From Methanolobus psychrophilus R15 (GTDB taxonomy: Archaea; Halobacteriota; Methanosarcinia; Methanosarcinales; Methanosarcinaceae): a stretch of 64,000 nucleotides of DNA. Shown here piece after piece: positions 1 through 9,111 of this stretch (its first letter is position 1; the number at the start of each line of letters is the position of its first letter). Where the stretch lies: NCBI GenBank assembly GCA_000306725.1, contig CP003083.1, positions 1,922,001-1,986,000 of the forward strand, in the 5' to 3' direction. The position numbers and the translations under genes were made by a program. The notes below the pieces were generated by a model. The model was not told the origin of the DNA. It saw only the letters and a list, made by a program, of their open reading frames with translations, and did no database searches.

Positions 1-321
1 GCTCTCATAGCAAAAGGAATGAGCCCTGGAACAGCATTCGTTTTCCTGCTTGCCGGACCTGCAACCAACGCGGCGACTATTACCATGGTAACGAAATTTC
101 TCGGCAAAAAAAGTGCTGCAATCTACCTTGGAACAATAGCAATTTGCTCATTGGGCTTTGGGCTACTGCTTGACCTGATATATTTCAGAATGGGCATCGA
201 GGCAAGTGCTGTGGTCGGCAGTGCAAGCGAGGTATTACCGGAACCGGTGAAGATTGCATTCGCACTGTCACTCATTCCGTTTATCGTGTACGGTATATCC
301 AGAAAGCAGTGCAGGCAGTAA
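1..321 (+). CDS. Permease C-terminal fragment (YraQ/SO_0444-like, DUF318 type), cut by window edge
   Basis: The reading frame is open from base 1 to a stop at 321, so only the last 106 residues are seen. The fragment is hydrophobic with about three membrane segments and contains the family-typical stretch LLAGPATNAATI followed by a short KFLGKK loop. It ends in a basic tail (RKQCRQ). These traits match the YraQ/SO_0444 family of predicted metal or metalloid permeases. The ATG at 19 is probably internal, because in-frame codons continue upstream of it. The transported substrate cannot be judged from this end of the protein. Confidence 0.75.
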   Translation, partial: ALIAKGMSPGTAFVFLLAGPATNAATITMVTKFLGKKSAAIYLGTIAICSLGFGLLLDLIYFRMGIEASAVVGSASEVLPEPVKIAFALSLIPFIVYGISRKQCRQ

Positions 322-336
322 AGCTGCATTAAGGCT

Positions 337-879
337 TTACTTTTTTCCGATAAGGACTTCGGTAGATTTAACTATTGCAAAGACCTTGTCCCCTGGCTGG
401 ATATCAAGCCTTTCGACAGCCTCGCTGGTAATGATGGATGTCAGGACAGAGGGCTCGATCTCAAGTGTTATCTTTGAGACTAGTCCTTCACGCTCCACTT
501 TAGTCACTTTACCCGGTATCCTGTTACGTGCGGATATCTTCAGCCCGATATTCTCCCAGGAGCCTTCGTCTTTCATAGTATCTTCAAGGAACTCCCTGTT
601 GTGCTCGTACTCCCGTATAAGATGGCGTCCCTCCTCTGTCAGGAAAGTGCCCTGGTCCTTACCTCCTCGTACGGTTGTCACAACGTCCTTCCCCAGTCTT
701 TCGCTCATTGTATTGAGCACATTCCATGCATGCTTATAGGAGATATCCAGTTTCCCGCAGGCTTTTCTGAGAGATCGTTCCTCATCAATTGCTTTGAGCA
801 AAGCTACTTTCCCGGCACCTATAAGCGGTTTCCCTTCCGATGTCAGCCAGACCTTTGTTTTTGTTTCCATGTCCTTCAT
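337..879 (-). CDS. modE: ModE-like molybdate-responsive regulator (HTH + TOBE/molbindin)
   Basis: This 180-residue protein has an N-terminal LysR-type winged helix of the ModE class: SLRKACGKLDISYKHAWNVLN at about 36-56, then a GGKDQG wing. A single TOBE domain follows at about 111-180, with SARNRIPGKV, a site that binds molybdate or tungstate in molbindins. Full ModE has two TOBE repeats, so this is the short form. It follows the XRE gene by about 11 bases on the same strand and probably ends a three-gene operon with DUF2178 and XRE. No molybdate transporter lies in the window. Whether it binds oxyanion is inferred from the family. Confidence 0.82.
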   Translation of the reverse strand: MKDMETKTKVWLTSEGKPLIGAGKVALLKAIDEERSLRKACGKLDISYKHAWNVLNTMSERLGKDVVTTVRGGKDQGTFLTEEGRHLIREYEHNREFLEDTMKDEGSWENIGLKISARNRIPGKVTKVEREGLVSKITLEIEPSVLTSIITSEAVERLDIQPGDKVFAIVKSTEVLIGKK

Positions 880-890
880 CTAACACTCTT

Positions 891-1097
891 TCATTTGAGG
901 TCTTCTTCATCGAATATAAATAGTTCGTCAATGCTCGTTTGCAGGCATTTTGCAACCTTGCAGGCAAGTTTGAGTGAGGGATTATATTTGCCTTTCTCAA
1001 GGAATCCAATGGTTTCCCTTCTTACTCCCACAAGAGTGGCCAGATCTTCCTGGGTCATATCGTATCTCGCCCTCAGTTCTTTTATCCTGGTCTTCAT
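891..1097 (-). CDS. Small XRE-family HTH regulator
   Basis: A 68-residue protein that is almost entirely a Cro/C1-type helix-turn-helix, with recognition region [21 protein letters not shown] at about 14-34. Small archaeal regulators of this type usually start MK.RIKELR, and here a GAGG Shine-Dalgarno sequence lies five bases before that ATG at 1097. A longer frame from a GTG at 1124 would overlap the preceding gene. The upstream partner encodes a DUF2178 membrane protein. XRE + DUF2178 is a recurrent archaeal pair, which suggests control by a membrane partner. The DNA target is unknown. Confidence 0.85.
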   Translation of the reverse strand: MKTRIKELRARYDMTQEDLATLVGVRRETIGFLEKGKYNPSLKLACKVAKCLQTSIDELFIFDEEDLK

Positions 1098-1110
1098 CTT
1101 TGCCTCTTGA

Positions 1111-1506
1111 TCACTCAACATCACCTTTTCTGAAGAGGTACCACTGGAAACCTTTTGCAGTGACCGCCATTACAAGGATGAGCAGTCCCAGTACCTGATC
1201 GACTGTCAGCTTCACGAGTTCGAAGTAGTTCACCCAGAATAGAACAGCGAGTAGAATAAGAGTGACGAACCATGAATAAGAGAGTCCGTAAGAGCCTATC
1301 CTGACAGTTCTTTCATCCTTCATCGGCCCGTTTCTGAATCTCTTTGCCCTTATATATGTAACAAAGATGATCACACCACCGACGTTGATAAGGCTGATAG
1401 CTATTTCCTGATTGTTCTTAAGGAATGCAACCATGGCTACTCCTGCCATTATCAGGACAACAGCTATGGAGTACATCGTTTTTGTGTATCTTTCCATTTT
1501 ATCCAT
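1111..1506 (-). CDS. DUF2178-like four-helix membrane protein
   Basis: This 131-residue protein has four predicted membrane helices at about 11-30, 36-53, 75-95 and 101-118. A charged cytoplasmic loop ([19 protein letters not shown]) precedes helix three. The K-DER motif before the third helix is typical of DUF2178 proteins. A good Shine-Dalgarno (AGGAG) precedes the ATG at 1506. The gene lies directly upstream of a small XRE regulator on the same strand. No biochemical function is known for the family; a role in modulating its partner regulator is inference. Confidence 0.75.
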   Translation of the reverse strand: MDKMERYTKTMYSIAVVLIMAGVAMVAFLKNNQEIAISLINVGGVIIFVTYIRAKRFRNGPMKDERTVRIGSYGLSYSWFVTLILLAVLFWVNYFELVKLTVDQVLGLLILVMAVTAKGFQWYLFRKGDVE

Positions 1507-1543
1507 TGTTATTCTCCTATATTGATTTCTAACATTATGCTAG

Positions 1544-1555
1544 AGATTTAAATCT
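1544..1555. promoter_or_regulatory. Perfect palindrome AGATTTAAATCT in the divergent DUF2178/wrbA intergenic region
   Basis: A 12-base perfect palindrome lies 38 bases upstream of the minus-strand DUF2178 start. It contains TTTAAA, which could serve as an archaeal TATA element. Nearby, TCTAACATT occurs twice (about 1527 and 1592). A promoter overlapped by an operator for the neighbouring XRE regulator is a reasonable reading, but only the symmetry is directly seen. Confidence 0.35.
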
Positions 1556-1732
1556 AAATGTTATTTTTTTCTATATTAAAGTGAACTATATCTAACATTG
1601 CAACTCCTCTATTTATACTTGTGGACACAAGTTTTTTCCGGAAACGTATTTATTTAGTGAAACCCCCAGTTTTATCTGGGAGATTTGATGTGGCGTTTTC
1701 AGCCATAGATTTAAGCAGTCAGGGGGAGCATC

Positions 1733-2350
1733 ATGAAAGTGAATGTGATATTTTACAGCCTCTACGGTCATATCTACAGGATGGCCGAAGCTGTTGCAGA
1801 GGGAGCAAGGGAAGTCGAAGGAACTGATGTAGACATCTATCAGGTGGAGGAAACATACACACCTGAAGTGCTGGAAAAATTCGGGGCCACCGAGTACAAA
1901 AAAAAGTTCGGGCACATCCCCGTGGCGACACTGGATAATCTTGCAGAAGCCGACGGGATTATCTTCGGCACGCCAACAAGGTTCGGAATGATGATAGCGC
2001 AGATGCGTGCCTTCCTTGATATGACCGGGAGCCTCTGGTCAACAGGTGCACTCATAGGTAAGGCAGGCAGTGTATTCACATCCAGTGCCACCCAGCATGG
2101 AGGCCAGGAGTCCACTATCCTCAATTTCCACACGACCCTGCTGCATCACGGCATGATAATAGTGGGTGTACCCTATTCTGAAAAAAGGCAGTCCACACTT
2201 TCTGAGATCACAGGTGGCAGTCCTTACGGGGCCTCAACCATTGCAGGCAGCGGCCCGGACACACGGCTTCCGAGCGAGAATGAGCTGGCGATTGCAAGGT
2301 TCCAGGGCAGGCACGTGGCGAAGATCACGAAGAGGCTCGTGGGGGAATGA
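1733..2350 (+). CDS. wrbA: WrbA-type NAD(P)H:quinone oxidoreductase (flavodoxin fold)
   Basis: This 205-residue protein has the usual length and motifs of WrbA: an N-terminal FMN phosphate loop ([13 protein letters not shown], about 8-20), GTPTRFGMM at 79-87 and the family block [14 protein letters not shown] at 117-130. WrbA enzymes bind FMN and carry out two-electron quinone reduction, avoiding semiquinone radicals. A GGGGAG ribosome site precedes the ATG. The stop overlaps the start of a 44-codon ORF in an ATGA arrangement. A homologue in Archaeoglobus is an active NADH:quinone oxidoreductase. The physiological acceptor here is unknown. Confidence 0.92.
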   Translation: MKVNVIFYSLYGHIYRMAEAVAEGAREVEGTDVDIYQVEETYTPEVLEKFGATEYKKKFGHIPVATLDNLAEADGIIFGTPTRFGMMIAQMRAFLDMTGSLWSTGALIGKAGSVFTSSATQHGGQESTILNFHTTLLHHGMIIVGVPYSEKRQSTLSEITGGSPYGASTIAGSGPDTRLPSENELAIARFQGRHVAKITKRLVGE

Positions 2351-2481
2351 GAGCTCTGAACGAATTTCATGTTTATGGGAAGTACAATCGAAAAGCAGAT
2401 GTTCAGAACCTAATTACACTTCAAACCAGTTATCTGAAGTATCTTCTATCAAGTAATAGTAATCCATTTGTCATCGGTTAA
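2347..2481 (+). CDS. Possible 44-residue ORF overlapping wrbA stop
   Basis: An ATG shares bases with the wrbA stop (ATGA), and the frame stays open for 44 codons. Its composition is protein-like (begins [20 protein letters not shown]). The terminal TAA is made by the last three bases of the left arm of a 17-base inverted repeat, so the frame may be the truncated front of a gene cut by a small mobile element. No family is recognised and no dedicated ribosome site is visible, although coupling to wrbA would not need one. Confidence 0.3.
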   Translation: MRALNEFHVYGKYNRKADVQNLITLQTSYLKYLLSSNSNPFVIG

Positions 2482-2597
2482 GATACTAAATGCCTAGATA
2501 GTGTTATTTCTTATGTCCAAACATGTGGTTTACATTGGAAAATCGCTATGCATGGTATTCAAAGTTGTGCATAAAATTCGTTAACCGATGACAAATG
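2465..2597. repeat. Perfect 17-bp inverted repeat, 133-bp span (MITE-like or stem-loop)
   Basis: Left arm CATTTGTCATCGGTTAA at 2465-2481 and right arm TTAACCGATGACAAATG at 2581-2597 are exact reverse complements, separated by 99 bases of AT-rich DNA. The left arm supplies a stop codon to the upstream ORF and the right arm contains the ATG of the downstream ORF. No flanking target duplication is obvious (AATC against AGGT). It could be a miniature transposon remnant or a long-range RNA hairpin. Confidence 0.6.
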
Positions 2598-2795
2598 AGG
2601 TATATTAATGTTGAATATATTGTTGCGGTTAAGATAAGTTCCGCCGATCCTGTGAATAACGTGAGGGAAGGAGAAACGTATGCTTATTTGGTTGATCGAA
2701 ATGACTTTAATAGTGTGAAAATCGGGGATAATGTCATTTGCAAAGTTTCGCGCCACAAAAAATCTACAATTAACAGGATTATAGTTCGCTCATAA
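2595..2795 (+). CDS. Small protein of unknown function (66 residues)
   Basis: The predicted 66-residue protein alternates hydrophobic and polar residues, with a GETYAYLVDRN block and a basic end (CKVSRHKKSTINRIIVRS). This suggests a small all-beta domain. The start ATG is the end of the right inverted-repeat arm and has no ribosome site, so the message may be leaderless or the true start may lie further in. It is not recognised. Composition is AT-rich compared with neighbours, and the region could be laterally acquired. Confidence 0.4.
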   Translation: MRYINVEYIVAVKISSADPVNNVREGETYAYLVDRNDFNSVKIGDNVICKVSRHKKSTINRIIVRS

Positions 2796-2976
2796 TTGAA
2801 ACGGGCACGCTAAGGATATGATCGATCATTGGATGCCTGAAAAATGAATTTTTCAGTTCGATAATGTGGCCATAATATTTATAATAAGTTCAGTCAATTG
2901 TTCATCACTTCACTGAAAAAAATGGGAATTGGGTTTCAACTTTTCTTTCTTTAATCTAATGGGAGAACAAAATCAC

Positions 2977-3684
2977 ATGCACAAAACAAAAATCGGATTA
3001 ATTATACTTGCACTCCTTCTGACAGGGGTAGCACACGCAAGTGCTGTCAGTGTAAATCTTGGCAGTACTAGTGGAGACGTATTCGAAAGAGTGGCCGCCC
3101 TATCACAGTATGGTATTGAGAACTGGACCAATCCAGACAGTCCTATATATGACCCTGCAGTTTTCAAAGCATATGGAAAGGTCTCTCCTATTCACAATGC
3201 GACTCAGATGAATGAATTTGCAGATAAATTACGGAGTATCAGGGAAAATTCATGGAATGAGACTGACTTTTATCCGAATGGTCCGGTCGTCCTGTATGGT
3301 TCCGGTCCTACAAGAGGCTATTTTTTAGTAGAACTGTATGATGACGGTCGAGGAAAAAAAGCGTACAATGAAAGCGATACCCGAGAGATATACAACATAA
3401 TAGATAAATATGCACTTAAAGGAGGTATCAAAGATGTCCCTGTCGCCTTCACTCTAATCAACGATACAAGAATAGTAGGTTTTCTGGAGTTTCCTGTTTA
3501 CATGTATGATGTTGAAGACGAGTCTATGAGCAATAATACCAGTCAGGAGCTAAGCACTGATAATGCAACATTCTCAAACCTTCAAGAGACAAACGACACT
3601 AACAAACAGACACCGGCACTTGGAATTTTGAGTGGCTTGCTTGTGGTTTTTGTGCTTGGCCTGGTCTGTAGGAGGAAGCTGTAA
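2977..3684 (+). CDS. Secreted or surface protein with signal peptide and CTERM-like anchor
   Basis: From the ATG at 2977 (GGGAG ten bases upstream) the product has 235 residues. It has a classical signal peptide (KTKIGLIILALLLTGVAHASA), a roughly 150-residue extracellular part with several N-x-S/T sites, a Ser/Thr/Asn-rich linker and a C-terminal TPALG, hydrophobic helix and RRK tail. This tripartite end resembles archaeosortase (CTERM) sorting signals. An upstream in-frame ATG at 2929 would place non-signal residues first and is less likely. The central domain is not recognised. It precedes the macroglobulin gene on the same strand, 172 bases away. Confidence 0.65.
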   Translation: MHKTKIGLIILALLLTGVAHASAVSVNLGSTSGDVFERVAALSQYGIENWTNPDSPIYDPAVFKAYGKVSPIHNATQMNEFADKLRSIRENSWNETDFYPNGPVVLYGSGPTRGYFLVELYDDGRGKKAYNESDTREIYNIIDKYALKGGIKDVPVAFTLINDTRIVGFLEFPVYMYDVEDESMSNNTSQELSTDNATFSNLQETNDTNKQTPALGILSGLLVVFVLGLVCRRKL

Positions 3685-3856
3685 TTTGTTCTCGTGGTAC
3701 ACTTTGTTAGGTCTTGGCGTAGATCTAAGTCGCACCGCGGCCCATAACTTCAAACATCTTTGAAGTTTAAGCAAAGTATATACGGTCCTGTTCCTTACAT
3801 CCTAACTAAAGAAAATTCTGAATCGGCATTCTTCCGGGCATCGGATGTGGTGAAAA

Positions 3857-6800
3857 ATGAAACTTGCAGGAATCAGGTCAGGGTCATACATAATCTGTAT
3901 ATTGATAATCTTCTCCCTCTTATCAGGGTGTATAGCTAACCAAAGTGAGCTCTCCTCCAACCTCGCCGGTCCGTGCACCGGCCAGCTTGCAGACGCAGGA
4001 GATGAGTTCTTCATACTCGCTCCTCAGGTACTTTTCTCAGGCGGCGAGAGCTCCATAACCATGGCGGCCTTTGAGAATGGCCAGCCAGTCAGCCGCTGCA
4101 TCGAATATACCCTTGTGGATAAAGATAACAATGAGGTCCCGCTTGTCACCGCATCCACCACGGGTGCAGGAAACTCCGTAGCTTCCTTTGAAGTGCCTGA
4201 CGTGAAGGAGGGGCGCTATGTGCTCACAGCAAGGCCGGCGGGCTATGAGCGCAATTTCACCGCCACTGTGGAAGTGGTAAGGAACAACCCGCTCTTCATC
4301 GAAACTGATAAGCCCATATACAAGCCAGGGCAGACTATCCATGGCAGGATACTGTCCCTCAACAACAATCTGGTGCCCGTGGAACAGGACATCCTGGTCG
4401 AGATAACGGATGCAAAGGGCATCAAGGTGTTCAAGGAAGAAATGAGATCTAACGAATACGGTGTCGCCTCTTTCGACCTGCCCCTGGCCTCCGAGCTTAA
4501 CCTGGGCACATGGAAAATAAAGGCAAGTGCCGGAGATTCAATATCTAATGTGGATATCCAGATTGACAAGTACGTGCTCCCGAAATTTGATGTCACTGTA
4601 ACCACTCCGCAGGAATGGTTCCTTGTGTCGGATAAGATTACAGGCACTGTATCCTCTTCATACTTCTTCGGCAAGGATGTGGAAGGGGAAGTGCTTGTGG
4701 AAGCTTCCCGCTATGTGGGTGAATGGGAGCAGTATGCCACATATAATGCAAAGCTCAGCAACGGCTCCGTGGATTTCGAGCTTCCCGCAGTGGGATATGC
4801 AGCAGGCACCTACGGCGCAGGCGGACAGGCAAGTCTGATGCTCAATGTGACAGTTACAGATACTGGTAATCACAGCGAGACCAGTAACAGGCTGCTGACC
4901 ATAGCCGGGTCGCCCCTGGTGCTGCAACTTATTCCCGAATCAAGTTATATCAAGCCGGGAATGCCTTTTCAGGTGCTTGTGGTGACCAAGGACCCCGGAG
5001 GAAAACCCGTTGACACCCAGGTAACCATTGATATGACTTTCAGGGATGATTCCTATCGCGATACTGCGGACCAGCAAACCGTATCTACCAAAAACGGTGT
5101 TGCACTCCTTACATACGATGTGCCTGAGTCCGCAATGCAGTGCTACCTCAACGCAGATGCAGGCAATGCATATGCATACAAGGAATTGAATGCGGTTTAT
5201 TCTCCAAGTGCAAGTTTCATCCATATAAGCCAGGTCAGTGACGGTATCCCGGAAGTGGGGGATGTCATCACTTTCAGGGTGTATTCCACCAATCCGGGAA
5301 CTGTGTTCTATGATGTGTTCGCTAACGGCAGGACTGTGTATTCAGGAACCAGCAAGGAGCAGGATATCAATATACCTGTTACAATGCAGATGAGTCCGCA
5401 GGCAAAGGTCGTGGCTTACACGATCAACCCCAACAGCGAGGTTTCCGTGGATGTGCTTCCCTTTGACGTGCAATTCTCTGCACAACTGGACCTGAAAAGT
5501 TCCTTTGATAACGAGTCCGTGGAGCCGGGGAAAAACGTGACCGTTGACTTTGATGCAGGAAGCAGGTCCATGATAGGTTTTTCAATCGTTGACGAGTCGG
5601 TATATGCCCTGAGTGAAGGCAGGCTCAATCTGAAGCAGGTATTTGATGAACTCGAAAAACGCTTCATGGAACCCCAGGCGGAATCCCATCCCTACTGGTA
5701 CCGTGAGGGTGCCTATGAGATGCTGGAGAGCGCGGGTATGACAGTGATGGCATCCCCCGGAATCAGTGTCCCAAAATCTCAGAACAGCGCCGGGTGGGAG
5801 GCAGCTAATTTTGCAGGTTTTTTTGTTGACATGGACAAAGCCGAGGCAGTTGCGATGGAAGCCCCTATGATGGAAGCTCCCATGGATGGAGGCATAGTTC
5901 TTGATGAAGCTGCTGCAGAAAATACAGGTTCAGGTGCTTCTCTTGCTGAAGTCCAAAGGGTGCGCCAGTTCTTCCCCGAGACATGGGTATGGATGCCTGA
6001 TATGCTCACTGACGAGGAGGGACTTGCCAGCCTTGAGCTGACTGCGCCTGACAGTATCACTACCTGGAGGCTGCATGCAGTTTCCTCGGGTCCTGAAGGC
6101 ATAGGTATTTCAGAGGCAAAGCTGAGAGTGTTCCAGGACTTCTTCATCGACCCTGACCTGCCGTATTCGGTTATCCGGGGTGAGGAATTCCCGGTGCAGA
6201 TACAGGTCTATAATTACCTTGACAGGGAGCAGAATGTGAGGCTCACTCTTTCGGGTGCCGAGTGGTTCGATATAGTGAATGATGATGTGCAGGAAGTGAC
6301 AGTTGAGGCCAACAGTGTCGGTTATGCAAGTTTCACTATCCGGCCCACGGAAGTTGGCAGGAAGATCATCGAGATAACTGGCCAGACCACAGAAAAGGCA
6401 GATGCCGTCAGGAAGGATATTATCGTTGAGCCCGAAGGTGCTACGAGGGAGCTTGTGGAAAACGGTATTCTCAATAATGGTTCTGTGATGCTGGATGTTA
6501 CTCTTCCTGATGGAATAGTACCGGATTCGGGAAAGGTGCTCGTGAGCTTCAGTCCGAGTATAGTGGCCCAGACCATCAATGGTGTTGACAACCTGCTGGG
6601 TATGCCCTATGGATGCGGGGAACAGAATATGATGCTCTTTTCCACTGATGTTGAAGTGCTCCGTTACCTTGAAGCCACAGGACAGGACAACCCCGGACTC
6701 AAAGCCAAGGCTGAGATGTACATAGTCACAGGCTACCAGCGACAGCTGACCTACAGGCATAGTGACGGCTCCTTCTCAGCTTTCGGTGAGAGCGACCCTG

Positions 6801-8080
6801 AAGGCAGCCTCTGGTTGACGGCATTCGTGCTTTCCCAGTTCAGTGGGGCAAGGGACCTTACGACCATCGATGAAGGTATCCTTGCAGAATCAGCTGGCTG
6901 GATAGAATCTCACCAGCTGGCTGACGGTTCCTGGGAGCCAGTAGGCTTTGTGATACACCAGGACATGATGGGCGGGGTCAGTGGCACCTATGCACTGACG
7001 GCCTATGTCACCCTGGCGCTTGATGATTATGGCTCAGCCAACCCGGTAGTGATGGCCGATGCCCGCAAGTACCTTGAGGATAACCTTGCAACTCAGAAAG
7101 ACCCCTATGCTCTTGCCATCGGCACTCTGGCTCTGCAGAAGTTAGACAGCCCGTTTGCGGATAAAGCCCTGAACAACCTGCTCGCCATCTCAAAACAGGA
7201 CGATCATGGTACATACTGGGGTTATGGCGATGGACCGGTGCCAATGCCATACGAGCATCACGGTTATGATTTCATGGTGCCGTCCAGCAAGAACGTCGAG
7301 ACCACAGCCTACGCCACCCTTGCTCTGATAGATGCAAGGAACCCGGTAGCCAGTTCATCATTGAAATGGATATCCGCACAGCGCAATTCAAACGGCGGCT
7401 TTTCCAGTACTCAAGATACTGTCATGGCCTTCAGGGCCTTGATGAGTGCAGCGGCATCAGCAGGCAGGGATGTCGATGCAACGGTAAAGGTCACTGCAGA
7501 CAATACCACAGTCAGGTCTATAGATGTGAACTCCCGGAACTTCGATGTAGTGCAGATCGTCGAGATCCCTGAGAATACTTCACAGGCCAGGCTCGAAATG
7601 GAGGGCACAGGCGAGCTGAGTTACCAGCTGGTGAGGCGTTTCAATGTGATACTGCCGGAAGTCACACCGCAGAAAGAGATAGAGCTTGACGTGAAACACG
7701 ATTCTGCAAATGTAGCCGTGAATGACATTGTGAACGTGCAGACCCGTGTGAAGTACAACGGTATACGAGGCATCGACGGCAGGGCGACATCCAGCGGAAT
7801 GATGATCGTTGACATCGCAGTTCCCACAGGCTTCACTCCTGTGACATCAAGCCTCACGGCCCTTAAGGACGAAGGCGTGATAACCCGCTATGAAATAGCA
7901 GGCCGCAAAGTGATACTCTACATCGATGACATGCAGCCGGGTGAGGAAATAAATTTCAGCATCCGGATGAAGGCATTGTTCCCGGTGAAGGCTATCGCAC
8001 AGGAGAGCAGGGCTTATTCGTACTACAACCCACATGTGAGTGCAGAGGCAAGTGGGGTGGATGTGGCCGTGGGTGAATGA
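3857..8080 (+). CDS. Alpha-2-macroglobulin family thioester lipoprotein
   Basis: This 1407-residue protein starts with a lipoprotein signal (lipobox LLSGC, Cys25), so it is probably anchored outside the membrane. Features match the eukaryote-type A2M/complement plan: repeated MG beta-sandwich domains (FIETDKPIYKPGQTI near 150), a low-complexity Met/Ala/Glu stretch near 665-690 in bait-region position, the FFPETWVW motif at 705-712, and the thioester PYGCGEQNM at 917-925 (Cys920 to Gln923). An alpha-alpha toroid region and a C-terminal receptor-binding-like domain follow. A2M proteins trap proteases or tag targets covalently. No PBP1c gene is adjacent, unlike many bacterial homologues. A hairpin terminator follows the stop. 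Confidence 0.9.
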   Translation: MKLAGIRSGSYIICILIIFSLLSGCIANQSELSSNLAGPCTGQLADAGDEFFILAPQVLFSGGESSITMAAFENGQPVSRCIEYTLVDKDNNEVPLVTASTTGAGNSVASFEVPDVKEGRYVLTARPAGYERNFTATVEVVRNNPLFIETDKPIYKPGQTIHGRILSLNNNLVPVEQDILVEITDAKGIKVFKEEMRSNEYGVASFDLPLASELNLGTWKIKASAGDSISNVDIQIDKYVLPKFDVTVTTPQEWFLVSDKITGTVSSSYFFGKDVEGEVLVEASRYVGEWEQYATYNAKLSNGSVDFELPAVGYAAGTYGAGGQASLMLNVTVTDTGNHSETSNRLLTIAGSPLVLQLIPESSYIKPGMPFQVLVVTKDPGGKPVDTQVTIDMTFRDDSYRDTADQQTVSTKNGVALLTYDVPESAMQCYLNADAGNAYAYKELNAVYSPSASFIHISQVSDGIPEVGDVITFRVYSTNPGTVFYDVFANGRTVYSGTSKEQDINIPVTMQMSPQAKVVAYTINPNSEVSVDVLPFDVQFSAQLDLKSSFDNESVEPGKNVTVDFDAGSRSMIGFSIVDESVYALSEGRLNLKQVFDELEKRFMEPQAESHPYWYREGAYEMLESAGMTVMASPGISVPKSQNSAGWEAANFAGFFVDMDKAEAVAMEAPMMEAPMDGGIVLDEAAAENTGSGASLAEVQRVRQFFPETWVWMPDMLTDEEGLASLELTAPDSITTWRLHAVSSGPEGIGISEAKLRVFQDFFIDPDLPYSVIRGEEFPVQIQVYNYLDREQNVRLTLSGAEWFDIVNDDVQEVTVEANSVGYASFTIRPTEVGRKIIEITGQTTEKADAVRKDIIVEPEGATRELVENGILNNGSVMLDVTLPDGIVPDSGKVLVSFSPSIVAQTINGVDNLLGMPYGCGEQNMMLFSTDVEVLRYLEATGQDNPGLKAKAEMYIVTGYQRQLTYRHSDGSFSAFGESDPEGSLWLTAFVLSQFSGARDLTTIDEGILAESAGWIESHQLADGSWEPVGFVIHQDMMGGVSGTYALTAYVTLALDDYGSANPVVMADARKYLEDNLATQKDPYALAIGTLALQKLDSPFADKALNNLLAISKQDDHGTYWGYGDGPVPMPYEHHGYDFMVPSSKNVETTAYATLALIDARNPVASSSLKWISAQRNSNGGFSSTQDTVMAFRALMSAAASAGRDVDATVKVTADNTTVRSIDVNSRNFDVVQIVEIPENTSQARLEMEGTGELSYQLVRRFNVILPEVTPQKEIELDVKHDSANVAVNDIVNVQTRVKYNGIRGIDGRATSSGMMIVDIAVPTGFTPVTSSLTALKDEGVITRYEIAGRKVILYIDDMQPGEEINFSIRMKALFPVKAIAQESRAYSYYNPHVSAEASGVDVAVGE

Positions 8081-8085
8081 TAAAG

Positions 8086-8106
8086 AAGAGGGGAAAATCC
8101 CCTCTT
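8086..8106. terminator. Bidirectional hairpin terminator between convergent genes
   Basis: AAGAGGGGA and TCCCCTCTT form a nine-base-pair stem with a three-base AAA loop, five bases after the macroglobulin stop. The gene on the other strand ends at 8134, so the hairpin can serve both. Confidence 0.65.
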
Positions 8107-8133
8107 ATACCAATTTATTAAAAGCGCTATTTT

Positions 8134-9111
8134 TCAACAAGTTTCATCGTCGCATACCCATCCTTTCCTGATCCACAGCAGGGTATGGGATATGATTCCC
8201 AGTACAGGCAACTCTATCAAAGGACCTACGACCAGTGCCAATGCTATTAGCGGCTCCTCCGGAAAGGCCGTGAGTGCGATTGCAAGCACTATCGGGGAAT
8301 TGCGTGCAAGAGTTGTCAGGTTAAGGCTGGCAGTATCCTGGTAGGAAAAACGAAGATATCTTCCAACTATTTGACCTACAATGAACACTATCACAAAAAA
8401 GAGCAACACGGGAGTTATGAGCTTGAGCAATATCAGGGGATTCTGGACCAGGTATTCTCCCTGTGAAGCGAACATGGATATGATCGCAAGGTTCAGAAAA
8501 GAGAACTGCACATGATCCAGTTTCGGGAAAACCTTCTCTTCAAGCCAGTATTCCCCCTTTGCTTTTGGCAAGACAACTTTTGAGACCAGGGACAGAATAA
8601 AAGGGATAAAGAGCACAAGGATCACACTTTTAATCAACAGGGAAGAATCAATTGTTGCAATTGTTCCTGCAAATATAAGTAGATAAACCGGCAGCAACAG
8701 CAACTGGAGAATCAGGTTCATAGGTAGGATGGATGCGGAAAGTGGTACATTACCGCGTGCAATACCTGTAAAAAGAAGGTACCAGTCAGTACAGGGTGTA
8801 ACCATCAGCATGATAAAGCCAATCCATAAGGCGGGTGTATCCCTTAAGAACAAGAACCCGAGGGCAAAGGCCAGTAGAGGGTTGAATATGAAATTAATGC
8901 TCCCGCTGACACCTGCAAATTTCCAGTTCCTGAAGGAATTTCCCAATTGGCTGAGGGGAACCTGCAAGAATAACCCATATAGCATCACCATCAGGAAAGG
9001 AACAATAAAAAGAGCCGCATGGTTGTGGATAACCGGAATCTGGCCGAGGATCAATCCTGTAACAACAGACGCTAGTATGATGAAAGATTGGTATTTTTCA
9101 ATAGAAGCCAT
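8134..9111 (-). CDS. Bile acid:sodium symporter / arsenic-resistance (ACR3-related) permease
   Basis: This 325-residue protein has about ten membrane helices. It carries the PCTDWY motif at 106-111 in the position where ACR3 arsenite exporters have a conserved cysteine, and a late ARNSPIVLAIALTAF stretch typical of the BART superfamily. Many archaeal members are annotated as arsenic-resistance proteins, but arsenite transport by this subgroup is not certain. The protein ends CDDETC. AGGGTG precedes the ATG. The gene is single, with an arsR-arsM gene located 48 kb away. Confidence 0.75.
   Translation of the reverse strand: MASIEKYQSFIILASVVTGLILGQIPVIHNHAALFIVPFLMVMLYGLFLQVPLSQLGNSFRNWKFAGVSGSINFIFNPLLAFALGFLFLRDTPALWIGFIMLMVTPCTDWYLLFTGIARGNVPLSASILPMNLILQLLLLPVYLLIFAGTIATIDSSLLIKSVILVLFIPFILSLVSKVVLPKAKGEYWLEEKVFPKLDHVQFSFLNLAIISMFASQGEYLVQNPLILLKLITPVLLFFVIVFIVGQIVGRYLRFSYQDTASLNLTTLARNSPIVLAIALTAFPEEPLIALALVVGPLIELPVLGIISHTLLWIRKGWVCDDETC

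Noticed and set aside
1663-1682. Small hairpin CCCAG/CTGGG before wrbA as a riboswitch or attenuator
   Set aside because: Only five base pairs and no T-run; too weak to call.
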